Shown: in pieces, positions 1-8,600 of the stretch
Layout of the letters: the number at the start of each line of letters is the position of its first letter
Position numbering within the stretch: the first letter of the stretch is position 1
Assembly: GCA_031551265.1 (NCBI GenBank)
Contig: JAVBNU010000062.1
Span: 1-21,909 of the forward strand
Source of the DNA: JAVBNU01 sp031551265
Lineage (GTDB): Bacteria; Cyanobacteriota; Vampirovibrionia; Gastranaerophilales; Gastranaerophilaceae
Length of the DNA: 21,909 nucleotides
Reading direction: 5' to 3'
The notes under the pieces: model-generated
The model's database searches: none
What the model saw: the letters and a program-made list of their open reading frames with translations, nothing else
Told to the model about the DNA's origin: nothing
Program-made: the position numbers and the translations under genes

Positions 1-48
1 ATATAAGGTTAGTAATTTAATAGTTTAAAAAGGTTAGGTAGGTAGAAA

Positions 49-582
49 ATGGCATTTTTAATGTTCACCGGCATGAAAATGATGTTGACCATTCAGCTCA
101 ATCAGAAGATGCGTGAGATGGCTGAATTATCCAGAAAAAGAATGGATCTGGTCAGCCTTAGCACTGCAATAGCATCAGGTAATGGTTTCATCGCAGGACC
201 GGATCTCGCAAGAATTACTCCGGAATTACGACAAATGGCATACAGCAATAATATGCGCTGTACTAACTATGTAATGGGGCAGCGAGCCGCGATTATGGAT
301 CCTGCGACCAATATGCCGAATGTGGCTGTAACAGGTTGCAGAACGCCTCAAGACATGATGGCGTATATGCGCAATCTTGATAATACAGCCAAGCAAAGCT
401 GGAACCGTATTCAGGAACGTGAAGTCAATGCGATGGAGCTGGATATTGAAGTGAAAACTAAAAGAATCCAGACTGAAATCAGCTTGATTGAAGGTAGACT
501 GAAAGCGGCTGAGGAGCAAGAAGGCAAGCAGATACAAGCTGCAGCACCTAAGTTTGGTACAGGCGGCGGACAGTACGGCTAG
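49..582 (+). CDS. Unrecognised Met-rich protein with C-terminal coiled coil (177 aa)
   Basis: I do not recognise this family. The N-terminus (about residues 1-18) is hydrophobic and Met-rich (MAFLMFTGMKMMLTIQL), too irregular for a confident signal peptide or membrane anchor. There are two cysteines (C71, C97). From about residue 110 to 165 the protein is a charged helix with heptad-like spacing, probably a coiled coil, followed by a Gly-rich tail (GTGGGQYG). It therefore looks like a structural or assembly protein that oligomerises through its C-terminus, but that is inference. The ATG at 49 is the first Met, preceded by a weak purine-rich stretch (AGGTAGGTAG). It is the only gene of this block on the plus strand, convergent with the mscS-like gene, and is followed by a strong RNA hairpin at 589-624. 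The upstream partner may lie outside the window. Confidence 0.7.
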   Translation: MAFLMFTGMKMMLTIQLNQKMREMAELSRKRMDLVSLSTAIASGNGFIAGPDLARITPELRQMAYSNNMRCTNYVMGQRAAIMDPATNMPNVAVTGCRTPQDMMAYMRNLDNTAKQSWNRIQEREVNAMELDIEVKTKRIQTEISLIEGRLKAAEEQEGKQIQAAAPKFGTGGGQYG

Positions 583-588
583 AGCGCA

Positions 589-624
589 GATTAACTGATT
601 AATCACACGGTTGATTGGTTAATC
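589..624 (+). terminator. 16-bp hairpin after the 177-aa gene
   Basis: The arms GATTAACTGATTAATC (589-604) and GGTTGATTGGTTAATC (609-624) pair over all 16 positions around the loop ACAC. Four of the pairs are G-U in plus-strand RNA. On the opposite strand those positions become A-C mismatches, so the structure belongs to the transcript of the upstream gene, whose stop codon is at 580-582. There is no T-run, so it is either a Rho-assisted terminator or a 3'-end stabiliser rather than a classical intrinsic terminator. Confidence 0.55.
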
Positions 625-659
625 TCAATGCTAGTCAGACTTATTCGGCCGTATGGCTG

Positions 660-1613
660 TTACTTCTTGATGTGCAATGTTTGTGTATTGAACGCGAATT
701 CAATTTTTGCTGTATTAAATTTGTCGTATATTTCAAGCAGCATATCATTTTTTATGCGCTGCATATCAGCCCAATCTGTAGAGAAAGTAAATGCGCGAAC
801 CATAATTTTTAGAGAAGAATCACTGAGAGAGTTTAGTTCAACCGTATAATTATTGTTGATTTCAGGATTTTCTTTTAAAATCGAGCGGCAAATTTCAATC
901 GCCTCTTTCACTTTGTCTTTCGGCGTGTCATAGGTTATGCCTATGTACTCCTGAATACATTTTCGATTAGACGCTGACAAATTCCTGATAATTGAAGCAG
1001 CGAGAATGTGGTTTGGGATAACACTCAGCGCGCCGTCAGTTGAGCGTAATTTTGAAGAACGGAAATTGATATCTTCAACAACTCCGGCGAAATATCCGGT
1101 CGAGACGGATTTATCTATTTCAATGTAGTCACCGATTTTAAAGCTTTTATCAGCAATTAAAACGATTGTGCCGAACACGTCTGCGATTGATTCTTTCGCA
1201 GCAAAACCAATTGCAACACCACCAATCCCGATGCCGGCAATTACGGATGAGAGGTTAACACCGTGAATATTTCCTAAAACCAGTATAAAGAAAATAATTA
1301 CAAGCAATTTTACAAATTTGGAAATCAACGGCATAAAACGCAAAAATAATACATCATAATCATGTACCTGCGCAAATTTTGTAATCTGTTTAGCCAGGCG
1401 GTCAATAAACAGCAAAGCCCCGTAAATTAGCGCGCCAACAATGATAATTTCGATGACTGTCCACAAAATATGAGATACATTGAGATGTTTTATGAAATCC
1501 TCGAACATTTGTGAATGGTCGTGGTCATGAACCGCAACGACATTCGTCAATCCCGAGATATCAATTCCCGTGTCAGCTTTAATCATATCTGCTATATTTG
1601 CATTGTTTGCCAT
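660..1613 (-). CDS. Small-conductance mechanosensitive channel, MscS family (317 aa)
   Basis: This is an inner-membrane channel that opens under membrane tension and releases solutes during osmotic downshock. Three membrane segments are visible at about residues 49-69, 101-116 and 120-147. The third is the pore helix, rich in Gly and Ala (SVIAGIGIGGVAIGFAAKES), followed by the family signature DVFGTIVLIADKSFKIGDYI and the beta domain with its IPN motif (SVIPNHILAASIIRN). The cytoplasmic alpha/beta domain follows to the C-terminus. The length suits a minimal MscS (E. coli MscS is 286 aa) with a somewhat longer N-terminus, which carries a small His/Asp cluster (HDHDHS, residues 29-34). The ATG at 1613 has a good ribosome site, AAGGAAG, seven bases upstream. 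It follows ilvD on the same strand, but a hairpin repeat separates the two genes. Confidence 0.92.
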   Translation of the reverse strand: MANNANIADMIKADTGIDISGLTNVVAVHDHDHSQMFEDFIKHLNVSHILWTVIEIIIVGALIYGALLFIDRLAKQITKFAQVHDYDVLFLRFMPLISKFVKLLVIIFFILVLGNIHGVNLSSVIAGIGIGGVAIGFAAKESIADVFGTIVLIADKSFKIGDYIEIDKSVSTGYFAGVVEDINFRSSKLRSTDGALSVIPNHILAASIIRNLSASNRKCIQEYIGITYDTPKDKVKEAIEICRSILKENPEINNNYTVELNSLSDSSLKIMVRAFTFSTDWADMQRIKNDMLLEIYDKFNTAKIEFAFNTQTLHIKK

Positions 1614-1649
1614 TTTCTAACTTCCTTCTTTGAACATTGTATTGTGTCT

Positions 1650-1726
1650 GCAGCCCCGCAGCGCAATAATTGAACGAATACTGAAAAACGTTAATATGCG
1701 GGGTCTCATAGTATGAGGCTACTGCG
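1650..1726. repeat. Dispersed hairpin element, copy A
   Basis: This copy lies between ilvD and the mscS-like gene and overlaps the ilvD stop codon. Read on the minus strand it has a hairpin centred on CTCATACTATGAG, continues CCCCGCATATTAACGTTTT, and about 21 bases later reaches CGCTGCGGGGCTGC. Copy B at 16981-17060 has the same order and spacing on the plus strand. CCCCGCA of the first part can pair with TGCGGGG of the second (plus-strand positions 1697-1703 and 1654-1660). In RNA from ilvD the first hairpin may act as a 3' end. Confidence 0.65.
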
Positions 1727-3377
1727 TTATCGCGCCTACACTCGCACTATGAACTGTTTTTGCGTACTTAGCTAAAAATCCTTTTAATTCAGCTTTTTGT
1801 TTTGGTGTCCAGTTTGCTTTACGCATTGAAGTTTCTTCTTCACTTAATTTAGCTTCAAACGTGCGATTTGGTATGTCGATTTCAATGGTGTCACCATCTT
1901 GTAAAAGTCCGATTAACCCGCCCGCTGCCGCTTCAGGCGAAATATGTCCGATGCACAAGCCGCGTGTACCGCCTGAAAAACGTCCGTCTGTGATAAGAGC
2001 AACTTTTTTGCCGAGGCCTTTGCCCACAATTAATGAAGTCGGTGCGAGCATTTCACGCATTCCGGGGCCGCCTTTTGGACCTTCATAGCGAATAACGAGC
2101 ACGTCACCTTCTTTGACGTTATCATTTTCAATAGCCGTCATACATTCTTCTTCGCTGTCAAAAATTTTTGCTGTGCCTGTGAATTTCAAGCACTCAGGCT
2201 CAACGCCGGAGATTTTAACAACAGCGCCTTCTTGCGCCAAATTGCCTCTTAGTACTGCTAAGCCGGGGTTGCTCGTGACCGGGCTGTCGACACTGTGGAT
2301 AATGTTATTACCTGACCACGCATTTTCGGCAATTTCTTGTATTGTCATCCCCAAAATGTTTTTCACATTATTCATTTCAGGTATTTTCCCCCATAAGGTT
2401 TTGATGGCTGCAGGTATTCCACCGTCCTTGTCAAAATCAGTCATCGTTGGCAGTGCCGAAGGGTCAAGCTTAATAATCTGAGGTACTTTGAAGCTCAACT
2501 CTTCAAAATCTTTTAATGTAATATCCAGCCCCGCTGTAGCAGCGATTGCGAGCAAGTGCAGAATCGAATTTGTCGAACCACCAAGTGCTAAGTCAGCAAT
2601 AATTGCATTTCGCATAGATTCGCGAGTTATAATATCCAGCGGTTTAATTTGTTTATTTACCATATCAACGATTGTAACGCCGCTTTCATATGCCAGCCTT
2701 CTTTTCTTACCGCTTGTTGCCGCAGCAGTAGCAGAATATGGCAAGCTCATCCCTAAAACTTCTGTCAGGCACGCCATTGTGTTAGCCGTGTATAATCCCT
2801 GGCACGAACCTGCGCCGGGGCAGCAGTTTTCTTCCATTTCATACAAACGTTCTTCGGTGATTTCGCCCGCTCTAAATTTACCAATAGCTTCGAAGGAGCC
2901 TCTTATGAAAGTTAAAGTTTCATTTTTGCAATAACCATCCTGCATCGGACCGGCTGTTACAACGATACACGGAATATTTAGTCTTAGTGCCGCAATCAAC
3001 ATCCCCGGAGTAATTTTGTCGCAGTTGGTAAGCAAAACGAGCCCGTCAAGCTGATGCGCGCCTGCTACAGCTTCAACGCAATCTGCAATAAGGTCGCGTG
3101 AAGGCAGCGAATATCTCATTCCGTCGTGTCCCATAGCAATACCGTCACAAATCGCAGGTACGCCGAACACGAAAGATTGCCCGCCGCCCGAGTGAATACC
3201 CTTTTCTATCTGGCGCTCAAGATCACGCATCCCGACATGACCGGGTACAAGGTCTGAAAACGAACTTGCTATACCAATAAAAGGTTTTTTAAATGCCTGT
3301 CTTGATACTCCTGTCGCAAATAGTAATGAGCGATGCGGCGCTCTTGCTGTACCCTGTTTGATATTATCACTTTTCAT
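1719..3377 (-). CDS. ilvD: Dihydroxy-acid dehydratase (552 aa)
   Basis: IlvD dehydrates 2,3-dihydroxy-isovalerate and 2,3-dihydroxy-3-methylvalerate to the 2-keto acids, the third common step of valine, isoleucine and leucine synthesis, in the cytoplasm with an Fe-S cluster and Mg2+. The sequence has the first family signature TNCDKITPGM (C119), the second cluster segment CCPGAGSCQGLYTANTMAC (C192 in SCQG) and the C-terminal signature LITDGRFSGGTRGL followed by GHISPEAAAGG. The N-terminal VPGH segment (residues 44-47), where other DHADs have a Cys, and a Cys two residues before DG at 78-79 resemble the E. coli and methanogen branch. Length is normal (550-620 aa). The ATG is preceded by AAGGGG at good spacing. 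No other branched-chain amino acid gene lies in the window, so ilvD stands alone with its own upstream region after the terminator at 3474-3505. Confidence 0.97.
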   Translation of the reverse strand: MKSDNIKQGTARAPHRSLLFATGVSRQAFKKPFIGIASSFSDLVPGHVGMRDLERQIEKGIHSGGGQSFVFGVPAICDGIAMGHDGMRYSLPSRDLIADCVEAVAGAHQLDGLVLLTNCDKITPGMLIAALRLNIPCIVVTAGPMQDGYCKNETLTFIRGSFEAIGKFRAGEITEERLYEMEENCCPGAGSCQGLYTANTMACLTEVLGMSLPYSATAAATSGKKRRLAYESGVTIVDMVNKQIKPLDIITRESMRNAIIADLALGGSTNSILHLLAIAATAGLDITLKDFEELSFKVPQIIKLDPSALPTMTDFDKDGGIPAAIKTLWGKIPEMNNVKNILGMTIQEIAENAWSGNNIIHSVDSPVTSNPGLAVLRGNLAQEGAVVKISGVEPECLKFTGTAKIFDSEEECMTAIENDNVKEGDVLVIRYEGPKGGPGMREMLAPTSLIVGKGLGKKVALITDGRFSGGTRGLCIGHISPEAAAGGLIGLLQDGDTIEIDIPNRTFEAKLSEEETSMRKANWTPKQKAELKGFLAKYAKTVHSASVGAITQ

Positions 3378-3473
3378 AAATACCCCTTAATTTCTATTTA
3401 TGAAACTATTTTAATATAAAAAATATCGCGAAACAAACTCATAGTTTTCTGCAGCCAAAGGCCATTTATAATT

Positions 3474-3505
3474 AAAAAAGGTAGACGAAACAGCCTACCT
3501 TTTTT
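3474..3505 (-). terminator. Intrinsic terminator downstream of the 156-aa gene
   Basis: AAAAAAGGTAG (3474-3484) and CTACCTTTTTT (3495-3505) are perfect complements around a 10-base loop, with further T at 3506-3507. Because of the A and T tracts it works in both directions. On the minus strand it ends the transcript of the 156-aa gene (stop codon at 3530) and isolates ilvD, which must then be transcribed from a promoter between 3378 and 3473. Confidence 0.85.
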
Positions 3506-3529
3506 TGAAATATTTCCTTTTCTATAAGG

Positions 3530-4000
3530 CTACCTTCCCGGTCTCAGTGTATGTGCGTGACACAGGTCGATGCTCATCATTATGTTATCCGCTATATCTT
3601 GTGGCGTTAAATCCTTTTTAGGATTCTGTAATACAAATCCATTTTCTGTTTCTGCACCATAAAACTGGCTTTTTATTGTTATATCAGGCGTTACCCTGCG
3701 TCCATACGAGCTTACAGGTGCGGCACTGGTAGAAGGGGTTTCAAGGCTGACGATAGCATTATTATCTACTCTGGCAAGCTGCTTGCGGACTATTTCTATG
3801 CCCTTTCTTTCGGTTTCTGACAGTCTGAGGCTAGGATCAACTACCAAATCCGCTTTAAACGATGGTGATAGGCTGAAAGTGTCAGCATTAAGTTGAGATT
3901 TAAGCGTCACAGAGGGGTTTGCCTGTGCGCTTTTGTTAGAGTGTACCTGATTTTGTTTGTGTGCGAAAACTAAATTTTGAATACTGCTGATTTTAGACAT
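3530..4000 (-). CDS. Unrecognised 156-aa protein
   Basis: I do not recognise this protein. It has no membrane segment or signal peptide. The first 60 residues are Ser/Asn/Gln-rich and low in hydrophobics (probably disordered), residues about 60-80 look helical (ETERKGIEIVRKQLARV), and the C-terminus contains LTPQDIADNIMMSIDLCHAH. The start MSKISSIQNLVF loosely recalls the MKIS-x-INFNPQI starts of the sigma genes in this window. The ATG is preceded by GGAGAG at good spacing. It is a single-gene unit: a consensus-like promoter with a dyad over its -10 box lies upstream and an intrinsic terminator downstream, so it appears regulated on its own. No function can be assigned. Confidence 0.75.
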   Translation of the reverse strand: MSKISSIQNLVFAHKQNQVHSNKSAQANPSVTLKSQLNADTFSLSPSFKADLVVDPSLRLSETERKGIEIVRKQLARVDNNAIVSLETPSTSAAPVSSYGRRVTPDITIKSQFYGAETENGFVLQNPKKDLTPQDIADNIMMSIDLCHAHTLRPGR

Positions 4001-4039
4001 AAATACTCTCCTTTACATATATAAATACAACTACTTGAA

Positions 4040-4057
4040 CTATATAATACTATATAG
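4040..4057. promoter_or_regulatory. Dyad overlapping the -10 box
   Basis: CTATATA (4040-4046), the spacer ATAC, and TATATAG (4051-4057) form a perfect 7-bp inverted repeat that covers the -10 box of the promoter above. Its position suits a repressor operator, though such an AT-rich dyad could also arise by chance. Confidence 0.35.
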
Positions 4058-4075
4058 AACGAATATCAGCGTCAA
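4047..4075 (-). promoter_or_regulatory. Sigma70-type promoter of the 156-aa gene
   Basis: On the minus strand TTGACG (4075-4070) is followed after exactly 17 bases by TAGTAT (4052-4047); the start codon is about 47 bases further on. The -35 box matches five of six consensus bases and the -10 box four of six. Confidence 0.6.
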
Positions 4076-4120
4076 GAGATTATTAAGTTGTTTTAAAATC
4101 GTAGAACTTGCGTATATATT

Positions 4121-5656
4121 CTAAATATCGGATTTTTCTTCTTCAACTACTGGAGTAATCTCATTGCTGGTTGTGACTTCTGTCAAATTACAGCCGACTA
4201 CTTTTTCAAGGTTAGAGAGCGCAATGTTGTAATTCAAAAGGGTGTTGTAATACTCTAGTTGTGCACCAATATATGTAATTTCAGCGTCTTTTAGTTCTAT
4301 TGCGTCACCAAGACCTGTTTTGTAGCGTCCGTTTGCAAGGTCGTGCTGTTCTTTTGAATTTAATAATGCTAACTTGGCGACCGGGATACTGTCTTTGGCA
4401 TTGTTGAAGTTAATAAATGCAGATTTAACCTCTAAATAAACGCCTTGTCTTGCTTCTTCAAACTGGGCGTTGTCACGTTTATAAGTGGCTTTAGCCTCAT
4501 CGACTTCTTTTTTCAAGCGATAGAGGTTTATGCTTTGATACTGCAAGCCGCCGCCTAGTTGGTAACTATAATTATCGTTTACTTTTATGCCGCCTGATGC
4601 GTAGTTGCCGAATACTCGAAAATCAGGCATGAACGCAAATTTAGTAGCTGAAACCAGGATTTTGGAAGCCTCAGATTTGTTTTTTGATGCTAAAAGCTCA
4701 GGTCGCATATCGTATGCTTTTTCTATCAGGTCCTCGAATTTAAAATTGTGTTGAGGGATTGCAATTTTCTCGTCAATACTGTAATTCATATGTTCAGGTA
4801 AGCCCATTGCGTTGTTTAGCTTCGCGTATGCAACATCAATATTATGTTTGGATTTGATTAAATTTAATTTAGAATTGCCAAGATTATACTCAGCCGTAAT
4901 TACGTCTATTTTGGCTTTTGTGCCAATTGAATAAAAAGATTTTGCTTGTTCCAAATGAACTTCATAGTTATAGACTGTGTCAGAATAAACTTGCTCCTGC
5001 TGGAATGCGTATAACAAGTTGTAATACGCTTCTTTGACTTTGTAAATCGTATCATTTATTGTCGATTGGAGGTTGTTATCCGATGCTTCAAACGTTTTCT
5101 TTGCAATATTTGTGGCCGAGCGTGTTTTGCCAAAATCATACACAAGCTGGTCAAATCCGACTGAGGGTACATTATACATATTATATACAGGGTCAGGAAC
5201 CGCGAAAGTCGTTTGCATCATACGGTTTCGCGAATAATTTGCTCCCAGCGTCAAACTCGGGAAGTAAGCAGACCAAGCTTGACCTATACGTGTTTTGTAA
5301 ATCTCCTTATCTGCCATTGCAGCTTGAATCGTTGGGTTATTTAAAAGTGCCAACTTAATGCACTCTTCAACAGACATAACACGGTTCTTTTCAACACCAC
5401 CCTCAACTGTCACTGCCGTTGAGCCATGCAAATCTATGGGCTTGCCGACTTTTATAGATTGCTGGATTTTATTAATCATTTCAAGCTGTGACTGGGCATT
5501 TGCATCCTCAAGTGTAGTTAATTGTTTATTTATACTTTCTGGTGTTGTTGCATCTACAGCAGGTTTTGCGTCTTCAAAAACAGTTTCCGAAGCAAAAGTG
5601 TTAGTGCAAGCGCACAATCCCAAAGTTATTAAAAATATTACCAGTTTTTTATACAT
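4121..5656 (-). CDS. TolC-family outer-membrane efflux protein (511 aa)
   Basis: This is the outer-membrane channel of a tripartite efflux pump. The N-terminus is a signal sequence ending in LGLCAC; L-C-A-C17 fits a lipobox, so the mature protein may be a lipoprotein as in OprM-type channels. Cleavage after FA22 would be the non-lipidated alternative. Two outer-membrane efflux repeats follow. The first has SVEECIKLALLNNPTIQAA near residue 95 and long amphipathic helices around INDTIYKVKEAYYNLLYA. The second starts near DLIEKAYDMRPELLASK (about 312) and ends with NYNIALSNLEKVVG. The length is typical. It is the last gene of the efflux operon, 39 bases after the RND gene; the gap contains three ATTGAT hexamers. 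No clear terminator follows. Confidence 0.9.
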   Translation of the reverse strand: MYKKLVIFLITLGLCACTNTFASETVFEDAKPAVDATTPESINKQLTTLEDANAQSQLEMINKIQQSIKVGKPIDLHGSTAVTVEGGVEKNRVMSVEECIKLALLNNPTIQAAMADKEIYKTRIGQAWSAYFPSLTLGANYSRNRMMQTTFAVPDPVYNMYNVPSVGFDQLVYDFGKTRSATNIAKKTFEASDNNLQSTINDTIYKVKEAYYNLLYAFQQEQVYSDTVYNYEVHLEQAKSFYSIGTKAKIDVITAEYNLGNSKLNLIKSKHNIDVAYAKLNNAMGLPEHMNYSIDEKIAIPQHNFKFEDLIEKAYDMRPELLASKNKSEASKILVSATKFAFMPDFRVFGNYASGGIKVNDNYSYQLGGGLQYQSINLYRLKKEVDEAKATYKRDNAQFEEARQGVYLEVKSAFINFNNAKDSIPVAKLALLNSKEQHDLANGRYKTGLGDAIELKDAEITYIGAQLEYYNTLLNYNIALSNLEKVVGCNLTEVTTSNEITPVVEEEKSDI

Positions 5657-5671
5657 ATTTCACTCTTTTTC

Positions 5672-5689
5672 ATTGATATTGATATTGAT
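5672..5689. repeat. Three tandem ATTGAT hexamers
   Basis: ATTGATATTGATATTGAT fills half of the gap between the RND gene stop codon and the start of the TolC-family gene. Gain or loss of a unit would change the spacing upstream of the outer-membrane gene without altering any protein. Confidence 0.7.
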
Positions 5690-5695
5690 ATTATA

Positions 5696-8600
5696 TTATT
5701 CTTTTTCTTGTTCGACAGTTTTTGCTTTGTTGTTCATCATTTTGTATACAAGAGTTTGTACCAAAACGTAGAACACAGGTGTCATAAGCGTACCTAAGAA
5801 ACTCGTTGCAACCATGCCGCCAAAAACCGTGTTACCAAGAGACTGCCTGCTTGCTGAACCCGCACCGTGCGCCAATACAAGTGGCACCATGCCAAGTACA
5901 AACGCAAGCGCTGTCATCATAATCGCTCTTAAACGTATTCTAGTCGCCTCAATCGCAGCTTCTTCAACAGACAATCCGTTTTTCTCATGCAGTTCCTTCG
6001 CAAACTCTACAATCAGAATTGCCTGCTTAGTTGACAAGCCAATAAGCATTATCATCCCTACCTGTGAATACAAGTCAAACGGAGTCCCCATCATCAGCTG
6101 GAATATTAATGCTCCCAAGGCTGCAACAGGGGCAATAAGCATAACAGCGAACGGTATTGACCAACTCTCATACAGTGCAACCAAGAATAGATACACGAAT
6201 ATCAGCGCCAAGCCAAGAACAATAAATGTTTGACCTCCGGCCTCACGCTCTTGAGCTGATGTGCCTGACCACTCGAAGCCGATATCTTTTGGTAGAACTT
6301 GTTTTACCACCTGTTCCATCGCTGTCATTGCATCGCCGGTACTGCGACCACCTGCCGGCGACCCATTGATTAAAACTGAGCGATATTGGTTATATCTGGC
6401 AATGGATGCTGCGCCAATAGTCGGCTCTAGCGTGACCAAGGTAGTTATAGGCACCATTTCATTAGAACGGTTTTTAACATAAATTCGAGAAATATCATTA
6501 GCATTTCGCCTGAATTCTTCCTCTGCGCGCAGCTGAACGCGGAATACACGACCTAACATATTAAAGTCATTTACATAATACGTACCGATGTTTGACGCCA
6601 AAGTTGCGTATAACTCTGTCAAATCAACGCCCTGTGCCAATGCTTTTTCAGTATCAATATTGACAATATATTGCATCATATTTGCCTGAAACAATGTATA
6701 CACGTTAGAAAGAGTCGGGTTCGTGTTCGCAGCCATTGTGAGCTTCCTCGCGTATTGCTCTAGGTCTTGCGGAGCGTAGTCACCTTTAGATAACATTTGG
6801 AACTCAAAGCCACCTGCCATACTCATGCCGGAGATTGGAGGAGGTGAAATTATATATGCGCTACCGTCGTGGAATGGTGCAATCGCTTGACGCATACGCC
6901 CGGAAATGCCGGTAGTGGACAAATCCGTAGGCCGACCTTGGATGCCTCGTACCGTTTTACGGATAAAGCCTTTAAACCCGCTGAAATCACGTTCATCCCA
7001 TGCCTTTAAGCGATAAACCATGAAGGCAGAGTTGGAAGCGCCCGTCCCAATAATATTGATGATTGAATCTATACCCTCAATATCCTTGGTCGCGTTATAT
7101 ATATTAGTACAATATTCTTCAGTACGACTCATTGTCGCACCCGGAGGCAGTACCGCCTGAACCAGCAAGACACCCTCATCCTCAGTCGGGATAAACGCTG
7201 TCGGTATGACTCTAAAGCAAACTACAACCAGTAATATAATCAATAAGTATGCTAAAACACCCATTAACTTGTCGTATACCAGTTTGCGAACAAATTTTAA
7301 GAAATTTTCGCTAAAACGTTGGAAAAAAGTGTTAAATTTATCCAATATTGTTTTAAGTAAATGTGAGATTATATTGGTTGGTTTAGCATCTTCATCGCCA
7401 TGTTTTAAAACTATGGTAGACATTGCAGGTGATAGTGACAGTGCACAAACTGCTGATATCGCGATAGATACTGCAATACAAACAGCAAATTGTTTATACA
7501 TAATACCTGACAAGCCCGGTATGAATGCAACCGGTACAAATACAGCCATCAGGACTAACGCCATCGCAACAAGAGCGCCGCCGATTTCTTGCATGGTAAT
7601 CTGTGTTGCTTCAATAGGATTTTTTCCGTCCTCAATGTGCCGCTTTACGTTCTCAATTACAACGATAGCGTCATCTACAACCGTGGCGACCGCCAGCACC
7701 ATCGCAAACAAAGTAAGCAAATTTATCGACATCCCAAATGCCGGCAGTGCGGCGAAAGTACCTATTAACGATACAGGAATTGCAATCAGGGGAATCAACG
7801 TTGCACGAGCATCACCCAAAAATATAAATATAATCAAAATTACAAGAAGCGAAGTCTCCAAGATAGTTTTAGCAACCTCTTTCATTGATTCCATGATGTA
7901 CAACGTATCATCTTTGAAAATTCCGATAGCCATCCCATCAGGCAAATTCGGCTTTAGCTCTTCTAATTTATCTTTAACGGCACTCCCAATTTCAATGGCA
8001 TTTGCACCGGGTATTGGAATAACCTGCATCATCGCAACAGACTGTCCGTCAACACTACTTGCGAGGTTATATGTCTGTGCACCCATCTCAATACGGGCAA
8101 CATCTTTCAGTAAAACATTAGAACCATCTACATTTGAGCGGATGATTATGTTTTCGTACTGTTTCGGATCTTTCAACGTACCGTTCGTACGCAGTGTTAT
8201 TTGCAAGCTTTGCTTATCATCACCCGGCTCTTGTCCGAAAGCACCGGCTGAAACCTGTGTATTTTGAGCTAAAATGGCATTGCGAATCTCAGATACAGAT
8301 ACCTGCATGTTTGCCATTTTAATAGGGTTTAGCCAAACTCTTATACTGTAGTTCCCTGCACCGTATACGTTGATTTCACCGATACCGGGCAATCTTGCAA
8401 GCTCATCTTTAATATAAATTGAGGCATAATTGAACAAATCAAGCTGGTTATATGAATTATCAGGAGAATAAACGCCTATAAAGAATAATCCGGCGCCACT
8501 GACAGCCTGTTTTGAGGTCAAGCCGATACGTGTAACGTCTTGAGGTAAAAGCGCTGTTACTTGCGCCACACGGTTTTGGACGTTAACTAAGTTTATATTT

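Noticed and set aside
1..48. Promoter before the 177-aa gene
   Set aside because: There are A/T-rich -10-like strings but no paired -35 box in the visible 48 bases; the real promoter may lie outside the window.
2113..2934. Open frames of 122 and 148 codons on the plus strand
   Set aside because: They are antisense to ilvD, whose motifs are intact throughout this stretch.
4076..4120. Terminator after the TolC-family gene
   Set aside because: The stretch is AT-rich but no stem of more than a few pairs followed by a T-run could be found on the minus strand.
7206..8267. A 353-codon open frame on the plus strand
   Set aside because: It lies entirely antisense to the RND gene, has Ser/Ile/Thr-rich composition typical of a reverse-strand shadow, no ribosome site and no recognisable domain.
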